DNA of 64,000 nt from Parasulfuritortus sp036391875. Its GTDB lineage: Bacteria > Pseudomonadota > Gammaproteobacteria > Burkholderiales > Thiobacillaceae. Positions 44,220 to 55,883 of the stretch are shown here, one piece after another (the first letter of the stretch is position 1; each line of letters opens with the position of its first letter). Below the pieces are notes generated by a model, which saw nothing but the letters and a program-made list of their open reading frames with translations, did not search any database and had not been told where the DNA came from. Location: positions 62,001 to 126,000 of the forward strand of contig DASVZA010000007.1 in the NCBI GenBank assembly GCA_036391875.1. Direction: 5' to 3'. The position numbers were made by a program, and so were the translations under genes.

Positions 44220-46592
44220 GTGTCCGTCGCAACATCCCCGCTTTCCCAGGATGAACTGAACCGCATCGATGCCTACTGGCGCGCCTGCAACTACCTGGCG
44301 GCGGGCATGATCTACCTGAAGGACAACCCGCTCCTGCGCGAGCCGCTCAAGGTCGAGCACATCAAGCACCGCCTGCTCGGCCATTGGGGCTCCAGCCCCG
44401 GCCTGGCCTTCGGCTATGTGCACATGAACCGGCTGATCAACAAGTACGACCTCGACGCCATCTTCCTGGCCGGTCCCGGCCACGGCGCGCCCGGCGTGCT
44501 CGGCCCGGTCTATCTGGAGGGCACCTATTCCGAGATCTACCCGAACAAGGGCGAGGACGAGGAAGGCATGCGCCAGTTCTTCAAGGAATTCTCCTTCCCT
44601 GGCGGCATCGGCAGCCACTGCACGCCGGAGACACCCGGCTCGATCCACGAAGGCGGCGAACTCGGCTACTCGATCTCGCACGCCTTCGGCGCCGCCTACG
44701 ACAATCCGGACCTGGTTGTCACGGTGATGGTCGGCGACGGCGAGTCGGAGACCGCGCCGCTGGCCACCTCCTGGCATTCCAACAAGTTCCTCAACCCGAT
44801 CCGCGACGGCGCGGTGCTGCCCATCCTTCACCTCAACGGCTACAAGATCAACAATCCGACCATCCTGGCCCGGGTCAGCCACGAGGAGCTGGAGGACCTG
44901 TTCAAGGGCTACGGCTGGAGCCCCCGTTTCGTCGAGGGCAACGACCCGATGGCGATGCACGCCCGCATGGCCGAGGTGCTGGAGGAATGCGTGCTGGAGA
45001 TCCGTCGCATCCAGGCCGAGGCCCGCGCCTCCGGCAACCCGATCCGGCCGCGCTGGCCGATGATCGTGCTGCGCTCGCCCAAGGGCTGGACCGGGCCCAA
45101 GGAGGTCAACGGCCACAAGGTCGAAGGCTTCTGGCGCGCCCACCAGGTGCCGATCACCGACGTGCGCAGCAACCCGGAGAACCTGGGCAAGCTGGAAGCC
45201 TGGCTGCGCAGCTACCAGCCGGAAAAGCTGTTCGACCAGAGCGGCCGACTGGTGTCGGAGCTGAAGGCCATGGCGCCGAAATACACCCGCCGGATGAGCG
45301 CCAACCCGAACGCCAACGGCGGCATCCTGCGCCGGGCGCTGCGCATGCCCGATTTCCGCGATTACGCCGCCGAGATTTCCGGGCCGGGCAAGGAAGCGGC
45401 CGAGAACACCCGGCCGCTGGGCCGGTTCCTGCGCGACATCATGCGCGAGAACATGGCCAACTTCCGCGTCTTCGGCCCGGACGAGACCGCCTCGAACAAG
45501 CTGGACGACATCTACGAGGTCAGCAAGAAGACCTGGCTGGCCGACTTCCTGCCCGAGGACATGGACGGCAGCCAGCTCTCGCCCGACGGCCGGGTGATGG
45601 AGATGCTCTCCGAACACACCCTGGAAGGCTGGCTGGAAGGCTACCTGCTGACCGGCCGGCACGGCTTCTTCTCCACCTACGAAGCATTCGTCCACGTCAT
45701 CGACTCGATGTTCAACCAGCACGCCAAGTGGCTGGCCATGTCGAGCGCGATCCCCTGGCGGGCGCCGGTCTCGTCGCTCAACCTGCTGATCACCTCCACC
45801 GTCTGGCGCCAGGACCACAACGGCTTCACCCACCAGGACCCCGGCTTCCTCGACGTGGTGGTGAACAAGTCGCCCAAGGTGACCCGCATCTACCTGCCGC
45901 CCGACGTCAACACCCTGCTCTGCGTCGCCGACCACTGCCTGAACAGCACCGACTACATCAACGTCATCGTCTCGGACAAGCAGAAGCACCTGCAGTACCT
46001 GGACATGGAAAGCGCCATCAAGCACTGCACCAAGGGCATCGGCATCTGGGACTGGGCCAGCACCGACGACGGCGCCGAACCCGACCTGGTCATGGCTTCG
46101 GCCGGCGACATCCCGACCAAGGAGGCGCTGGCCGCCACCGTGCTGCTGCGCGAGCACTTCCCCGACTTGAAGATCCGCTTCGTCAACGTGGTCGACCTGT
46201 ACAAGCTGACGCCGGCCTCGGAACACCCGCACGGCCTGTCCGACCGCGACTTCGACAGCCTGTTCACCCTGGACAAGCCGGTGATCTTCAACTTCCACGG
46301 CTACCCCTGGCTGATCCACCGCCTGACCTACCGCCGCGCCAACCACCACAACCTGCACGTGCGCGGCTACAAGGAGAAGGGCAGCATCAACACGCCGCTG
46401 GAACTGGCGATCCAGAACGAGATCGACCGCTTCTCGCTGGCCATCGACGTGATCGACCGCATTCCCGCCCTCAAGGTGGCCGGCGCCCACGTCAAGGAAA
46501 AGCTGCGCGACAAGCAGATCGAATGCCGTCAATATGCCTACGAGAACGGCGTCGACCTGCCCGAGGTGGACAACTGGCACTGGCCTTACTGA
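44220..46592 (+). CDS. xfp: Xylulose-5-phosphate/fructose-6-phosphate phosphoketolase
   Basis: A 790-residue thiamine-diphosphate enzyme splitting xylulose-5-phosphate (or fructose-6-phosphate) with phosphate into acetyl phosphate and an aldose phosphate. Hallmarks: LGHWGSSPGLAFGYVHMNRL, GPGHGAPGVLGPVYLEGTYS, VGDGESETAPLATSWHSNKF (ThDP site) and QDHNGFTHQDPGF. Translation starts at GTG 44220, five bases after a perfect AGGAGG; the in-frame ATG at 44064 gives a non-homologous extension. glgP follows after 22 bases, forming an operon. AckA, 2 kb upstream, can convert the acetyl phosphate. Confidence 0.95.
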   Translation: MSVATSPLSQDELNRIDAYWRACNYLAAGMIYLKDNPLLREPLKVEHIKHRLLGHWGSSPGLAFGYVHMNRLINKYDLDAIFLAGPGHGAPGVLGPVYLEGTYSEIYPNKGEDEEGMRQFFKEFSFPGGIGSHCTPETPGSIHEGGELGYSISHAFGAAYDNPDLVVTVMVGDGESETAPLATSWHSNKFLNPIRDGAVLPILHLNGYKINNPTILARVSHEELEDLFKGYGWSPRFVEGNDPMAMHARMAEVLEECVLEIRRIQAEARASGNPIRPRWPMIVLRSPKGWTGPKEVNGHKVEGFWRAHQVPITDVRSNPENLGKLEAWLRSYQPEKLFDQSGRLVSELKAMAPKYTRRMSANPNANGGILRRALRMPDFRDYAAEISGPGKEAAENTRPLGRFLRDIMRENMANFRVFGPDETASNKLDDIYEVSKKTWLADFLPEDMDGSQLSPDGRVMEMLSEHTLEGWLEGYLLTGRHGFFSTYEAFVHVIDSMFNQHAKWLAMSSAIPWRAPVSSLNLLITSTVWRQDHNGFTHQDPGFLDVVVNKSPKVTRIYLPPDVNTLLCVADHCLNSTDYINVIVSDKQKHLQYLDMESAIKHCTKGIGIWDWASTDDGAEPDLVMASAGDIPTKEALAATVLLREHFPDLKIRFVNVVDLYKLTPASEHPHGLSDRDFDSLFTLDKPVIFNFHGYPWLIHRLTYRRANHHNLHVRGYKEKGSINTPLELAIQNEIDRFSLAIDVIDRIPALKVAGAHVKEKLRDKQIECRQYAYENGVDLPEVDNWHWPY

Positions 46593-46614
46593 AACCGGAC
46601 AACGGGGGTAAAAC

Positions 46615-49107
<2,493 letters not shown>

Positions 49108-49172
49108 CCCGGGCCTGCCCCGGGCGGCGTTCACGGTCTACAATCCGCCGTAGACCAACGCCGCCCGGACTT

Positions 49173-50435
49173 ATGTTCTCCTTCGACTCGCCCGAACTCG
49201 CGCCCCTCGCCCATTTCCTCACCAGCCTGGCCATCGGCCTGCTGATCGGCCTGGAACGGGAGCGCAACCCCACCGCCAAGGCCGGCCTGCGCACCTTCAC
49301 CCTGGTCGCCATGGCCGGCACCCTGGCCGCCCTGCTCTCCGACAAGACCGGCGCGCCCTGGCTGCTGGGCGCCGGCCTGCTGGTCCTGGGCGGCATGATG
49401 GTGGCGGCCTACGCCAAGGACGAGGACGAGGAAGATCCCGGCACCACCACCGTCGCCGCCGTGGTGGTCTGCTACGGCCTGGGCGCCCTGGTCTGGTACG
49501 ACTACACCCAGCTGGCGGTCACCCTGGCCGTGCTGACCACGATCCTGCTCTACTTCAAGGCCGAGATGCGCGGCATCAGCCAGAAGCTGTCGCGGCTCGA
49601 CCTGGTCTCGATCCTCCAGTTCGCGGTGCTGTCCGTGGTCATCCTGCCGGTGGTGCCCGACCGCGGCTTCGGCCCTTACGGCGTGCTCAACCCCTACCAG
49701 ATCTGGTGGATGGTGGTGCTGATCTCCGGTCTTTCCCTGGCCGGCTACGCCGCGCTGCGCATCGTCGGCCAGCGCCACGGCGCCCTGCTCACCGGCCTGT
49801 TCGGCGGCATCGCCTCCAGCACCGCCACCACCCTCGCCTTCTCCCGCCACGGCCGGGCCGACCCGGCCCTGGTGGGCATGGCCACCCTGGTCATCCTGCT
49901 CGCCAACTGGATGGTCATGATCCGGCTCGGCATCGAGGTCGCCGTGGTCGCCCCGGCCATGCTGCCGAGCATGCTGACCATCCTCGGCGGCGGCGCCGCG
50001 GCCGGCCTGGTCGCGCTCTATTTCGTCGTCTGGCGGCCCATGGAAAGCCGGCCTGAGGCGCCCAAGCTGGAGGTGAAGAATCCGACCGAGATCCGCGCCG
50101 CCGTGACCTTCGGCCTGCTCTACGCCGGCGTCCTGCTGGCCTCGGCCTGGCTGTCCGACCTGGCCGGCAGCCGCGGCGTCTACGCCGTCGCCCTGGTCTC
50201 GGGCCTGACCGACGTCGACGCCACCACCCTGTCCAGCCTGCGCCTGTTCGGCCTCGGCACCCTGACCGGCCATCAGGCGGCCACCGCCATCCTGCTGGCC
50301 CTGCTGGCCAACATCGCATTCAAGAGCGGCCTGACCCTGGTGATCGGCGGCGGCCACCTGGCCCGGCGGGCGCTGCCCGGCTTCGTCGCGGTCGCCCTGG
50401 GCAGCATCCTGGGCTGGCTGGTCTCGCCCGGCTGA
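49173..50435 (+). CDS. MgtC/SapB-like and DUF4010 membrane protein
   Basis: A 420-residue inner-membrane protein with eleven to twelve hydrophobic helices. The N-terminal half has the MgtC-type block (SLAIGLLIGLERERNPTAKA, GLRTFTLVAMAGTLAALLSD), and the C-terminal half is DUF4010 with GLFGGIASSTATTLAFSR and LVSGLTDVDATTLSS. Function is unknown; MgtC proteins affect Mg2+ homeostasis and virulence. The start is ATG 49173, as upstream sequence is inside glgP. It follows glgP by 65 bases and precedes prfB on the same strand. Confidence 0.88.
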   Translation: MFSFDSPELAPLAHFLTSLAIGLLIGLERERNPTAKAGLRTFTLVAMAGTLAALLSDKTGAPWLLGAGLLVLGGMMVAAYAKDEDEEDPGTTTVAAVVVCYGLGALVWYDYTQLAVTLAVLTTILLYFKAEMRGISQKLSRLDLVSILQFAVLSVVILPVVPDRGFGPYGVLNPYQIWWMVVLISGLSLAGYAALRIVGQRHGALLTGLFGGIASSTATTLAFSRHGRADPALVGMATLVILLANWMVMIRLGIEVAVVAPAMLPSMLTILGGGAAAGLVALYFVVWRPMESRPEAPKLEVKNPTEIRAAVTFGLLYAGVLLASAWLSDLAGSRGVYAVALVSGLTDVDATTLSSLRLFGLGTLTGHQAATAILLALLANIAFKSGLTLVIGGGHLARRALPGFVAVALGSILGWLVSPG

Positions 50436-50520
50436 GACGACCGGTGCCCACGCCGGTTTCGGCGGGAAAGCGCGAACGACTATAATCCGCCGTTTACCGC
50501 ATTGATCGCCAGGAATTCTC

Positions 50521-51625
50521 ATGGAAGCCGAACGCCTCAACCAACTCGAAGCCAAACTCGCCGATCTGGCCGAACGGGCCCAGGAACTACGGGGGTATCT
50601 TTGACTACCCCGGTAAACGCGACCGCCTGAACGAAGTCGTCCGCATCGCCGAGGACCCGAGCCTCTGGGACGACCCCAAGAAGGCCCAGGAGATCGGCAA
50701 GGAGCGCCGCGCCCTGGAGGAAGTGGTGCTGACCCTGGAGAAGATCGACGGCGAGCTGGCCTCGGCCGCCGAGCTGTTCGACCTGGCCCGCGAGGAAGGC
50801 GACGACGACACCCTGGAATCGCTGATCGGCGACGCCGCGGCGATCGAGAAGCAGGTCGGCGGCCTGGAGTTCCGCCGCATGTTCTCGAACCCGATGGACC
50901 CCAATCCCTGCTTCCTGGAAATCCAGTCCGGCGCCGGCGGCACCGAGGCCCAGGACTGGGCCCAGATGCTGGAGCGGATGTACCTGAAATACTGCGAGCG
51001 CCGAGGCTTCAAGGCCGAGCTGATGGAAGAGTCGGAAGGCGACGTGGCCGGCATCAAGAGCGCCACCATCCGCATCGACGGCGACTACGCCTACGGCTAC
51101 CTGCGCACCGAGACCGGCGTGCACCGCCTGGTGCGCAAGTCGCCGTTCGATTCCAACGCCCGCCGCCACACCAGCTTCGTCTCGGTCTTCGTCTACCCGG
51201 AGGTGGACGACAGCATCGCGATCGACATCAACCCGGCCGACGTCCGCACCGACACCTACCGGGCCTCCGGCGCCGGCGGCCAGCACATCAACAAGACCGA
51301 CTCCGCGGTGCGCCTGACCCACATCCCGACCGGCATCGTGGTCCAGTGCCAGAACGACCGTTCCCAGCACCGCAACCGGGACGAGGCCTGGTCCATGCTG
51401 CGCGCCCGGCTGTACGAACTGGAACTGCGCAAGCGCCAAGCCGAACAGCAGAAGCTGGAGGACGCCAAGTCCGACATCGGCTGGGGCCACCAGATCCGCT
51501 CCTACGTGCTCGACCAGAGCCGGATCAAGGATCTGCGCACCAACCACGAAGTCGGCAACACCCAGGCCGTGCTCGACGGCGATCTCGACGACTTCATCGA
51601 AGCCAGCCTGAAACAGGGCGTCTGA
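50521..51625 (+). CDS. prfB: Peptide chain release factor 2 with programmed +1 frameshift
   Basis: RF2 recognises UGA and UAA and triggers release at the ribosome. The zero frame from ATG 50521 ends at TGA 50602-50604. A +1 shift at CTT joins it to the main frame (GAC at 50603 onward), giving 367 residues. SPF (RKSPFDSNARRHTSF) is the stop-codon reading motif and GAGGQHINKTDSAVRLTH holds the catalytic GGQ. Because low RF2 favours the shift, the gene autoregulates. No lysS follows: the next gene on this strand is a DUF302 protein. Confidence 0.97.
50591..50605 (+). promoter_or_regulatory. prfB programmed +1 frameshift site
   Basis: GGGGGTATCTTTGAC: an internal Shine-Dalgarno-like G run, then the slippery CTT (50599-50601) directly followed by TGA and C, as in E. 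coli RF2. Ribosomes paused at TGA slip one base forward. The poor UGA-C context is conserved. Confidence 0.96.
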
Positions 51626-51659
51626 ATTCCCGGCCGGAACTGAACCGCCGGTTTGCGGT

Positions 51660-51684
51660 CCATCCGGGCTGGAAGCCCGGATGG
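51660..51684. terminator. Perfect 11-pair hairpin downstream of prfB
   Basis: CCATCCGGGCT-GGA-AGCCCGGATGG forms a perfect stem with a three-base loop, 35 bases after the prfB stop. No T run follows on either strand, so it is either a Rho-assisted terminator or an mRNA 3'-end stabiliser rather than a classical intrinsic terminator. Confidence 0.45.
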
Positions 51685-51892
51685 CAGTGCGGGCCGGCCG
51701 GTTGCATGCGGCCTCTCTTGCCATCCGGCGGAGGCCGAACCGCCAGCCACCTGCCGTGGCGACCGTATCCGGCCCAAAAGTTGATTTCTTAACTGGGGAT
51801 TTACGCCCGTCGGATTAATCATTAAGCTGGACCGTAATCTCCCGGTTCGGACCGATCCACAGCGAACCCACAGCACTTGCCATGGAGGCTTC

Positions 51893-52369
51893 ATGAAAAA
51901 ACTGCTGGCTCTTTTCCTGCTCGGCACCTTCCTGTCCACCAGCGCCCAGGCGACCGAACACATGGTCGTCATGAGCAAGCAGGGCAAATTCGAGGACGTG
52001 AAGCAGGATCTGGTCATGGCCATCGAAAACCGCGGCCTGAAGGTCACCCACACCAACCACATCGGCGACATGCTGACCCGCACCGGCGCTGCGGTCGGCG
52101 ACACCACCGAGGTCTACGACCAGGCCGAGCAGGTCGAATTCTGCAAGGCCGCCCTGTCGCGCGAGATGATGAAGGCCGATCCGTCCAACATCGTGTTCTG
52201 CCCCTACATCATCTCCATCTACACCACCCCGTCCGCCAAGGGCCGGGTCTTCGTGGCCTACCGCAAGCCAGTGGCGTTCAACACCAGCAAGGCCACCGAC
52301 AAGGCATTGAAGGGTGTGGACGACCTGCTCTCGGGCATCGTCAAGGACGCCATCCAGGGCAGCTTCTGA
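51893..52369 (+). CDS. Exported DUF302-domain protein (third copy in window)
   Basis: A 158-residue protein with signal peptide MKKLLALFLLGTFLSTSAQA and one DUF302 domain: FEDVKQDLVMAIENRGLKVT at the first helix, VEFCKAALSREMMKADPSNI and VFCPYIISIYTT in the core. It differs from the two DUF302 proteins at 42-44 kb but shares the family layout. The preceding 260 bases hold the prfB hairpin and an AT-richer stretch (51780-51835) where its promoter probably lies. A 10-pair hairpin follows its stop. Function unknown. Confidence 0.82.
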   Translation: MKKLLALFLLGTFLSTSAQATEHMVVMSKQGKFEDVKQDLVMAIENRGLKVTHTNHIGDMLTRTGAAVGDTTEVYDQAEQVEFCKAALSREMMKADPSNIVFCPYIISIYTTPSAKGRVFVAYRKPVAFNTSKATDKALKGVDDLLSGIVKDAIQGSF

Positions 52370-52375
52370 CCCGCC

Positions 52376-52402
52376 CCGGCCGATCCCGTCCAGATCGGCC
52401 GG
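52376..52402. terminator. Perfect 10-pair hairpin between DUF302 gene and GGDEF-EAL gene
   Basis: CCGGCCGATC-N7-GATCGGCCGG, a perfect inverted repeat 7 bases after the DUF302 stop and 28 bases before the next ATG. No T tract follows. It could terminate, stabilise the upstream mRNA or be a protein-binding dyad. Confidence 0.4.
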
Positions 52403-52430
52403 CACAAACCGGAACAGCATCGCCAACGAC

Positions 52431-54401
52431 ATGAACGACAAGATGCCTGATTCGTTGACCACCGAGGAGAAGCTCGCCGAGCTCGAGGCGCAATTGCGCC
52501 AACGCGACTATGAGATCGCCCTGCTGCGGGAGACCACCCAGGCGATCGGCAGCGAGCTCGACCTGGACCGGGTGCTCGACCTGATCGCCAAACACGCCCA
52601 GGACCTGCTCCAGACCGAAACCGTGCTGGTCCCCATCCTCAATGCCGCGTGCGCCGAATACACCTACCGGGCCGGGGCCGGCAAGAATGCGGAGGAGACC
52701 ATCGGCGAATCGCTGCCCATCGACTTCGGCATCTGCGGCTGGGTCTGGAAGCACCAGAAACCCTGGTGGCGCGGCGCGCTGGCCGAGCTTTCGCCTCAGG
52801 AACGCAACCGCTGGGAAAAGGATGCCGGCACCCTGCTCATGGTGCCGCTGGTCGGCCGCAGACACTTCCTGGGCGGCATCGCCGCCATGAACAAGCTGAA
52901 CGGCGAGGAGTTCACCGAAAACGACTTGCGCCTGCTCGAGCTGTTCGCCGGCCAGGCGGCCATCGCCATCGAAAACGCCATGGCGATGGAACTGGTCGAA
53001 CAGGCCCGCCAGGCCTCCGAGGATGCCCAAAGCGAACTGCAGCGGGTCAACAAGCGGCTCAACGCGGTCAACCACGAACTCGAATACCTGTCGCTCTACG
53101 ACCCGCTCACCTCGCTGCCCAACCGCACGCTGTTCCTCGACCGCTTCAGCCACGAACTCAATCTCGCGGCGGCCAACCACACCAAGCTCGCCCTGCTGAT
53201 CATCGACATCGACCGCTTCCAGGAAATCAACGACAACCTCGGCCACGAAGTCGGCGACGACCTGCTGACGATCACCGCGACCCAGCTCCACATCATCGCC
53301 GACGACAACGACATCCTGGGCCGCATGTCGGGCGACGAATTCGCCCTGCTGGTGCAGGCCGACGAGGCGCAGGCCCGGGAAACCGCGGAAAAGATCCTCG
53401 ACCTGCTGAGCCAGCCGGTCACGCTGGCCGGGCGGGAGATGGTCGTCACCTCGGCCGTCGGCATCGCGCTCTACCCGGAACACGGCGACGACATCTCGAC
53501 CCTGTTCAAGCATGCCGACGAGGCCATGGTCGCCGCCAAGCGGGACAAGAGCGGCATCCGCATCTTCGACCAGCACCTCAACGTCGACGGCCCCGGCCGC
53601 CTGGCCCTGCTGCAGGACCTGCGCAAGGCGCTCGCCAACCAGGAATTCGAACTGCACTACCAGCCCAAGATCGATCTCGCCCACGGCCGCATCGACGGCG
53701 TCGAGGCCCTGGCCCGCTGGCAGCGCGGCAACAGCGTCGCCGTCCCGCCCGACATGTTCATCGGCGCATTGGAACAGACCGGCCTCATCGCCAGTTTCAC
53801 CTACTGGGCGCTGCGCACCGCCATGGAACAGCGCGAGCGCTGGCTCAAACGCGGCTGGGACATCCGCATCGCGGTCAACGTCCCGCTCAGCGTGGTGATG
53901 GACAACCGTTTCCTGTCCGAGCTTTCCGCCCTCTTCGACCACCATCGGAACGCCCACGGCCTGGTGCTGGAGATCACCGAGAACATCTTCCTGGGCGACT
54001 ACGACCGCATCAACAGCATCCTGGCCGAAGTGCGCAGCTTCGGCTTCGGCTGCTCGATCGACGACTTCGGCACCGGCCACTCCTCGCTCGCCCGCCTGCG
54101 CCAGCTGCCGGTCGACGAGATCAAGATCGACCGCTCGTTCGTCATGGCCATGCTGGCCAACAAGGACGACGAGGTCATCGTCCGCTCGACCATCGAGCTG
54201 GGCCACAACCTGGGCCTCAAGGTCGTTGCCGAAGGCGTCGAGAACGCCAAGATCATGAAGGAACTGACCGCGCTGAACTGCGACATCGTGCAGGGCTACC
54301 ACATCAGCCGCGCGCTGCCCGCCGCCGAGCTGGAGAAATTCCTGGGCAAGGGCCGCTGGGCCATTCCTCAGACTGCGACACCGAGCGAAGCCAAGGGCTA
54401 G
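52431..54401 (+). CDS. GAF-GGDEF-EAL c-di-GMP signalling protein
   Basis: A 656-residue cytoplasmic protein without membrane helices. A GAF domain (about 30-185), a short coiled-coil linker, a GGDEF domain (about 220-380) and an EAL domain (about 395-640) follow in order. The cyclase signature reads MSGDEFALL (SGDEF rather than GGDEF, still compatible with activity). The phosphodiesterase side has DGVEALARW, EITEN, DDFGTGHSSLARLRQ and DEIKIDRSFV, all metal ligands in place, so EAL is probably active. The start is ATG 52431. It is convergent with the histidine kinase gene, with a palindromic repeat between. Confidence 0.92.
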   Translation: MNDKMPDSLTTEEKLAELEAQLRQRDYEIALLRETTQAIGSELDLDRVLDLIAKHAQDLLQTETVLVPILNAACAEYTYRAGAGKNAEETIGESLPIDFGICGWVWKHQKPWWRGALAELSPQERNRWEKDAGTLLMVPLVGRRHFLGGIAAMNKLNGEEFTENDLRLLELFAGQAAIAIENAMAMELVEQARQASEDAQSELQRVNKRLNAVNHELEYLSLYDPLTSLPNRTLFLDRFSHELNLAAANHTKLALLIIDIDRFQEINDNLGHEVGDDLLTITATQLHIIADDNDILGRMSGDEFALLVQADEAQARETAEKILDLLSQPVTLAGREMVVTSAVGIALYPEHGDDISTLFKHADEAMVAAKRDKSGIRIFDQHLNVDGPGRLALLQDLRKALANQEFELHYQPKIDLAHGRIDGVEALARWQRGNSVAVPPDMFIGALEQTGLIASFTYWALRTAMEQRERWLKRGWDIRIAVNVPLSVVMDNRFLSELSALFDHHRNAHGLVLEITENIFLGDYDRINSILAEVRSFGFGCSIDDFGTGHSSLARLRQLPVDEIKIDRSFVMAMLANKDDEVIVRSTIELGHNLGLKVVAEGVENAKIMKELTALNCDIVQGYHISRALPAAELEKFLGKGRWAIPQTATPSEAKG

Positions 54402-54423
54402 GCGTCGCTGATTTATTTGGTTT

Positions 54424-54492
54424 CGTCGCTCCCGCGAAGGCGGGAGCCCCGTCGCATCAAAGGGCTGGATGCCCGCCTTCGCGGGCATGACG
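54424..54492. repeat. Extragenic palindromic (REP/BIME-like) element
   Basis: Two GC-rich palindromes in inverted orientation, CTCCCGCGAAGGCGGGAG near 54429-54446 and TGCCCGCCTTCGCGGGCA near 54470-54487. They are bounded by CGTCG and ATGACG and separated by about 23 bases. This is the cCCGCnnnnGCGGG type of dispersed element common in beta- and gammaproteobacteria. It fills the gap between convergent genes and can act as a bidirectional terminator. Confidence 0.75.
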
Positions 54493-54494
54493 AA

Positions 54495-55883
54495 TCAGTC
54501 CGGCTCGGCCGACAGGGCCGGCATTTCGATGCGCACCGCCAGACCGGCCCCGCCCCGTCCCTCGGACAGCGTGATGCCCCCCTTGTGCAACACGGCGATT
54601 TCATGGGCGATGGCCAACCCCAGGCCGCTGCCTTCGGCGAGCGCATGCTCGCCTCGGTAGAAACGCCGGAACACCATCTCCCGTTCGGCCTCGGGGATGC
54701 CCGGCCCGTTGTCGGCGACGACCAGCGCCACCCCGCTGTCCGCGCAACTGACCGTGATATCGACCCGGCCGCCGAACGGCGTGTAGAGGATCGCATTGTC
54801 GACGACGTTGCTCACCATTTCCTCGAGCATGCGGCGGTCGCCATTGACCATCGCGTCACCCGGGGGGACATGGACGTGGATGCCGATCTCCTTCGCCAAC
54901 GCTGCCGGGGCCAGCGCCGCCGACACTTCCTCGACCACGTCGGTGACGGACACGGCGGCGCTCTCGACCAGGCCCTGCAGGCCGGCTTCGGCCCGGGCGA
55001 GGTTGAGCAGCTGATTGGTCAGCCGCGACAGCCGGGCCGTGGCGCGATCCATGCCTTGCACCAGCGTGTGCAGATCCCCGGGCGAGTTCGTCTTGAGCGC
55101 CAGTTCGGTCTGGGTGCGCAGCACCGTCACCGGGGTGCGCAGCTGATGCGTCGCGTCGGCGATGAATTCCTTTTGCAGCGCCAGCACCTGTCCCAGGCGC
55201 GCCATGAGCGCATTGATGACGTTCACCTGCTCATAGGCCTCGGCCGGAAGGTGGCGGTCGTCGATCGGCGTCAGGTCGCGCGGGTTGCGTTGCTGGATGG
55301 CATCCCGGATGCGCCTGAACGGCGCAACCGCACGACCGATCCCGACCCACACCAGGAGGGCGATGAGCAGGATGAACATCAATTGCGGCAGCGCCATGAA
55401 GAACATCACTTCCCGGGCGAGGCTACGCCGCTTGTTGAGGGTCTCGGCGACCCGGACGTAGAGCGTCCCTCCGGGCCCCGCCTGCCGATATTCGGCCAGC
55501 CTGACCGGCCTGCCGTCGATGAGATCGTCGTAAAAGCGAACCGTTCCGGCATTCCCCACGCCGGGGTGGATGGGCAAGTCGGCGTTGCCCGCGAACAAGC
55601 GCCCGGACGGATCGGAGATGCTGTAGTAGACGCGGTCATACTGATCGAACTCGATCATCCTGCCGACCGCCCTGGGCAGATCGATGCCGCGCCCCGGCGC
55701 GGTACTGTCGACCTGCCGCGCCAGGCTGAGCACGGAATCGCCCAGCTCCCAGTCGTAGACCCGGTTCGCGAAATGCAGGACGACGCCGTAGGACGACCAG
55801 GCCCAGACGCCGGCCAGCAGCACGATGGGCAGGAACAGCCAGCCGAGCAGCACCTGCCGCAAGGAGGGGCGGTCAGTTTTCAT
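54495..55883 (-). CDS. Sensor histidine kinase (TctE/QseC type)
   Basis: A 462-residue membrane kinase: an N-terminal helix, a periplasmic domain (about 35-165), a second helix (about 168-190), HAMP, a DHp domain with the phospho-acceptor in FIADATHQLRTPVTVL (about 240), and an HATPase domain with N box (VSNVVDNAILY), G1 (VADNGPGIP) and G2 (GSGLGLAIA). This is the layout of tricarboxylate sensor TctE and of QseC. No tctCBA transporter is linked, so the ligand is unknown. It overlaps its response regulator by 11 bases. Confidence 0.93.
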   Translation of the reverse strand: MKTDRPSLRQVLLGWLFLPIVLLAGVWAWSSYGVVLHFANRVYDWELGDSVLSLARQVDSTAPGRGIDLPRAVGRMIEFDQYDRVYYSISDPSGRLFAGNADLPIHPGVGNAGTVRFYDDLIDGRPVRLAEYRQAGPGGTLYVRVAETLNKRRSLAREVMFFMALPQLMFILLIALLVWVGIGRAVAPFRRIRDAIQQRNPRDLTPIDDRHLPAEAYEQVNVINALMARLGQVLALQKEFIADATHQLRTPVTVLRTQTELALKTNSPGDLHTLVQGMDRATARLSRLTNQLLNLARAEAGLQGLVESAAVSVTDVVEEVSAALAPAALAKEIGIHVHVPPGDAMVNGDRRMLEEMVSNVVDNAILYTPFGGRVDITVSCADSGVALVVADNGPGIPEAEREMVFRRFYRGEHALAEGSGLGLAIAHEIAVLHKGGITLSEGRGGAGLAVRIEMPALSAEPD

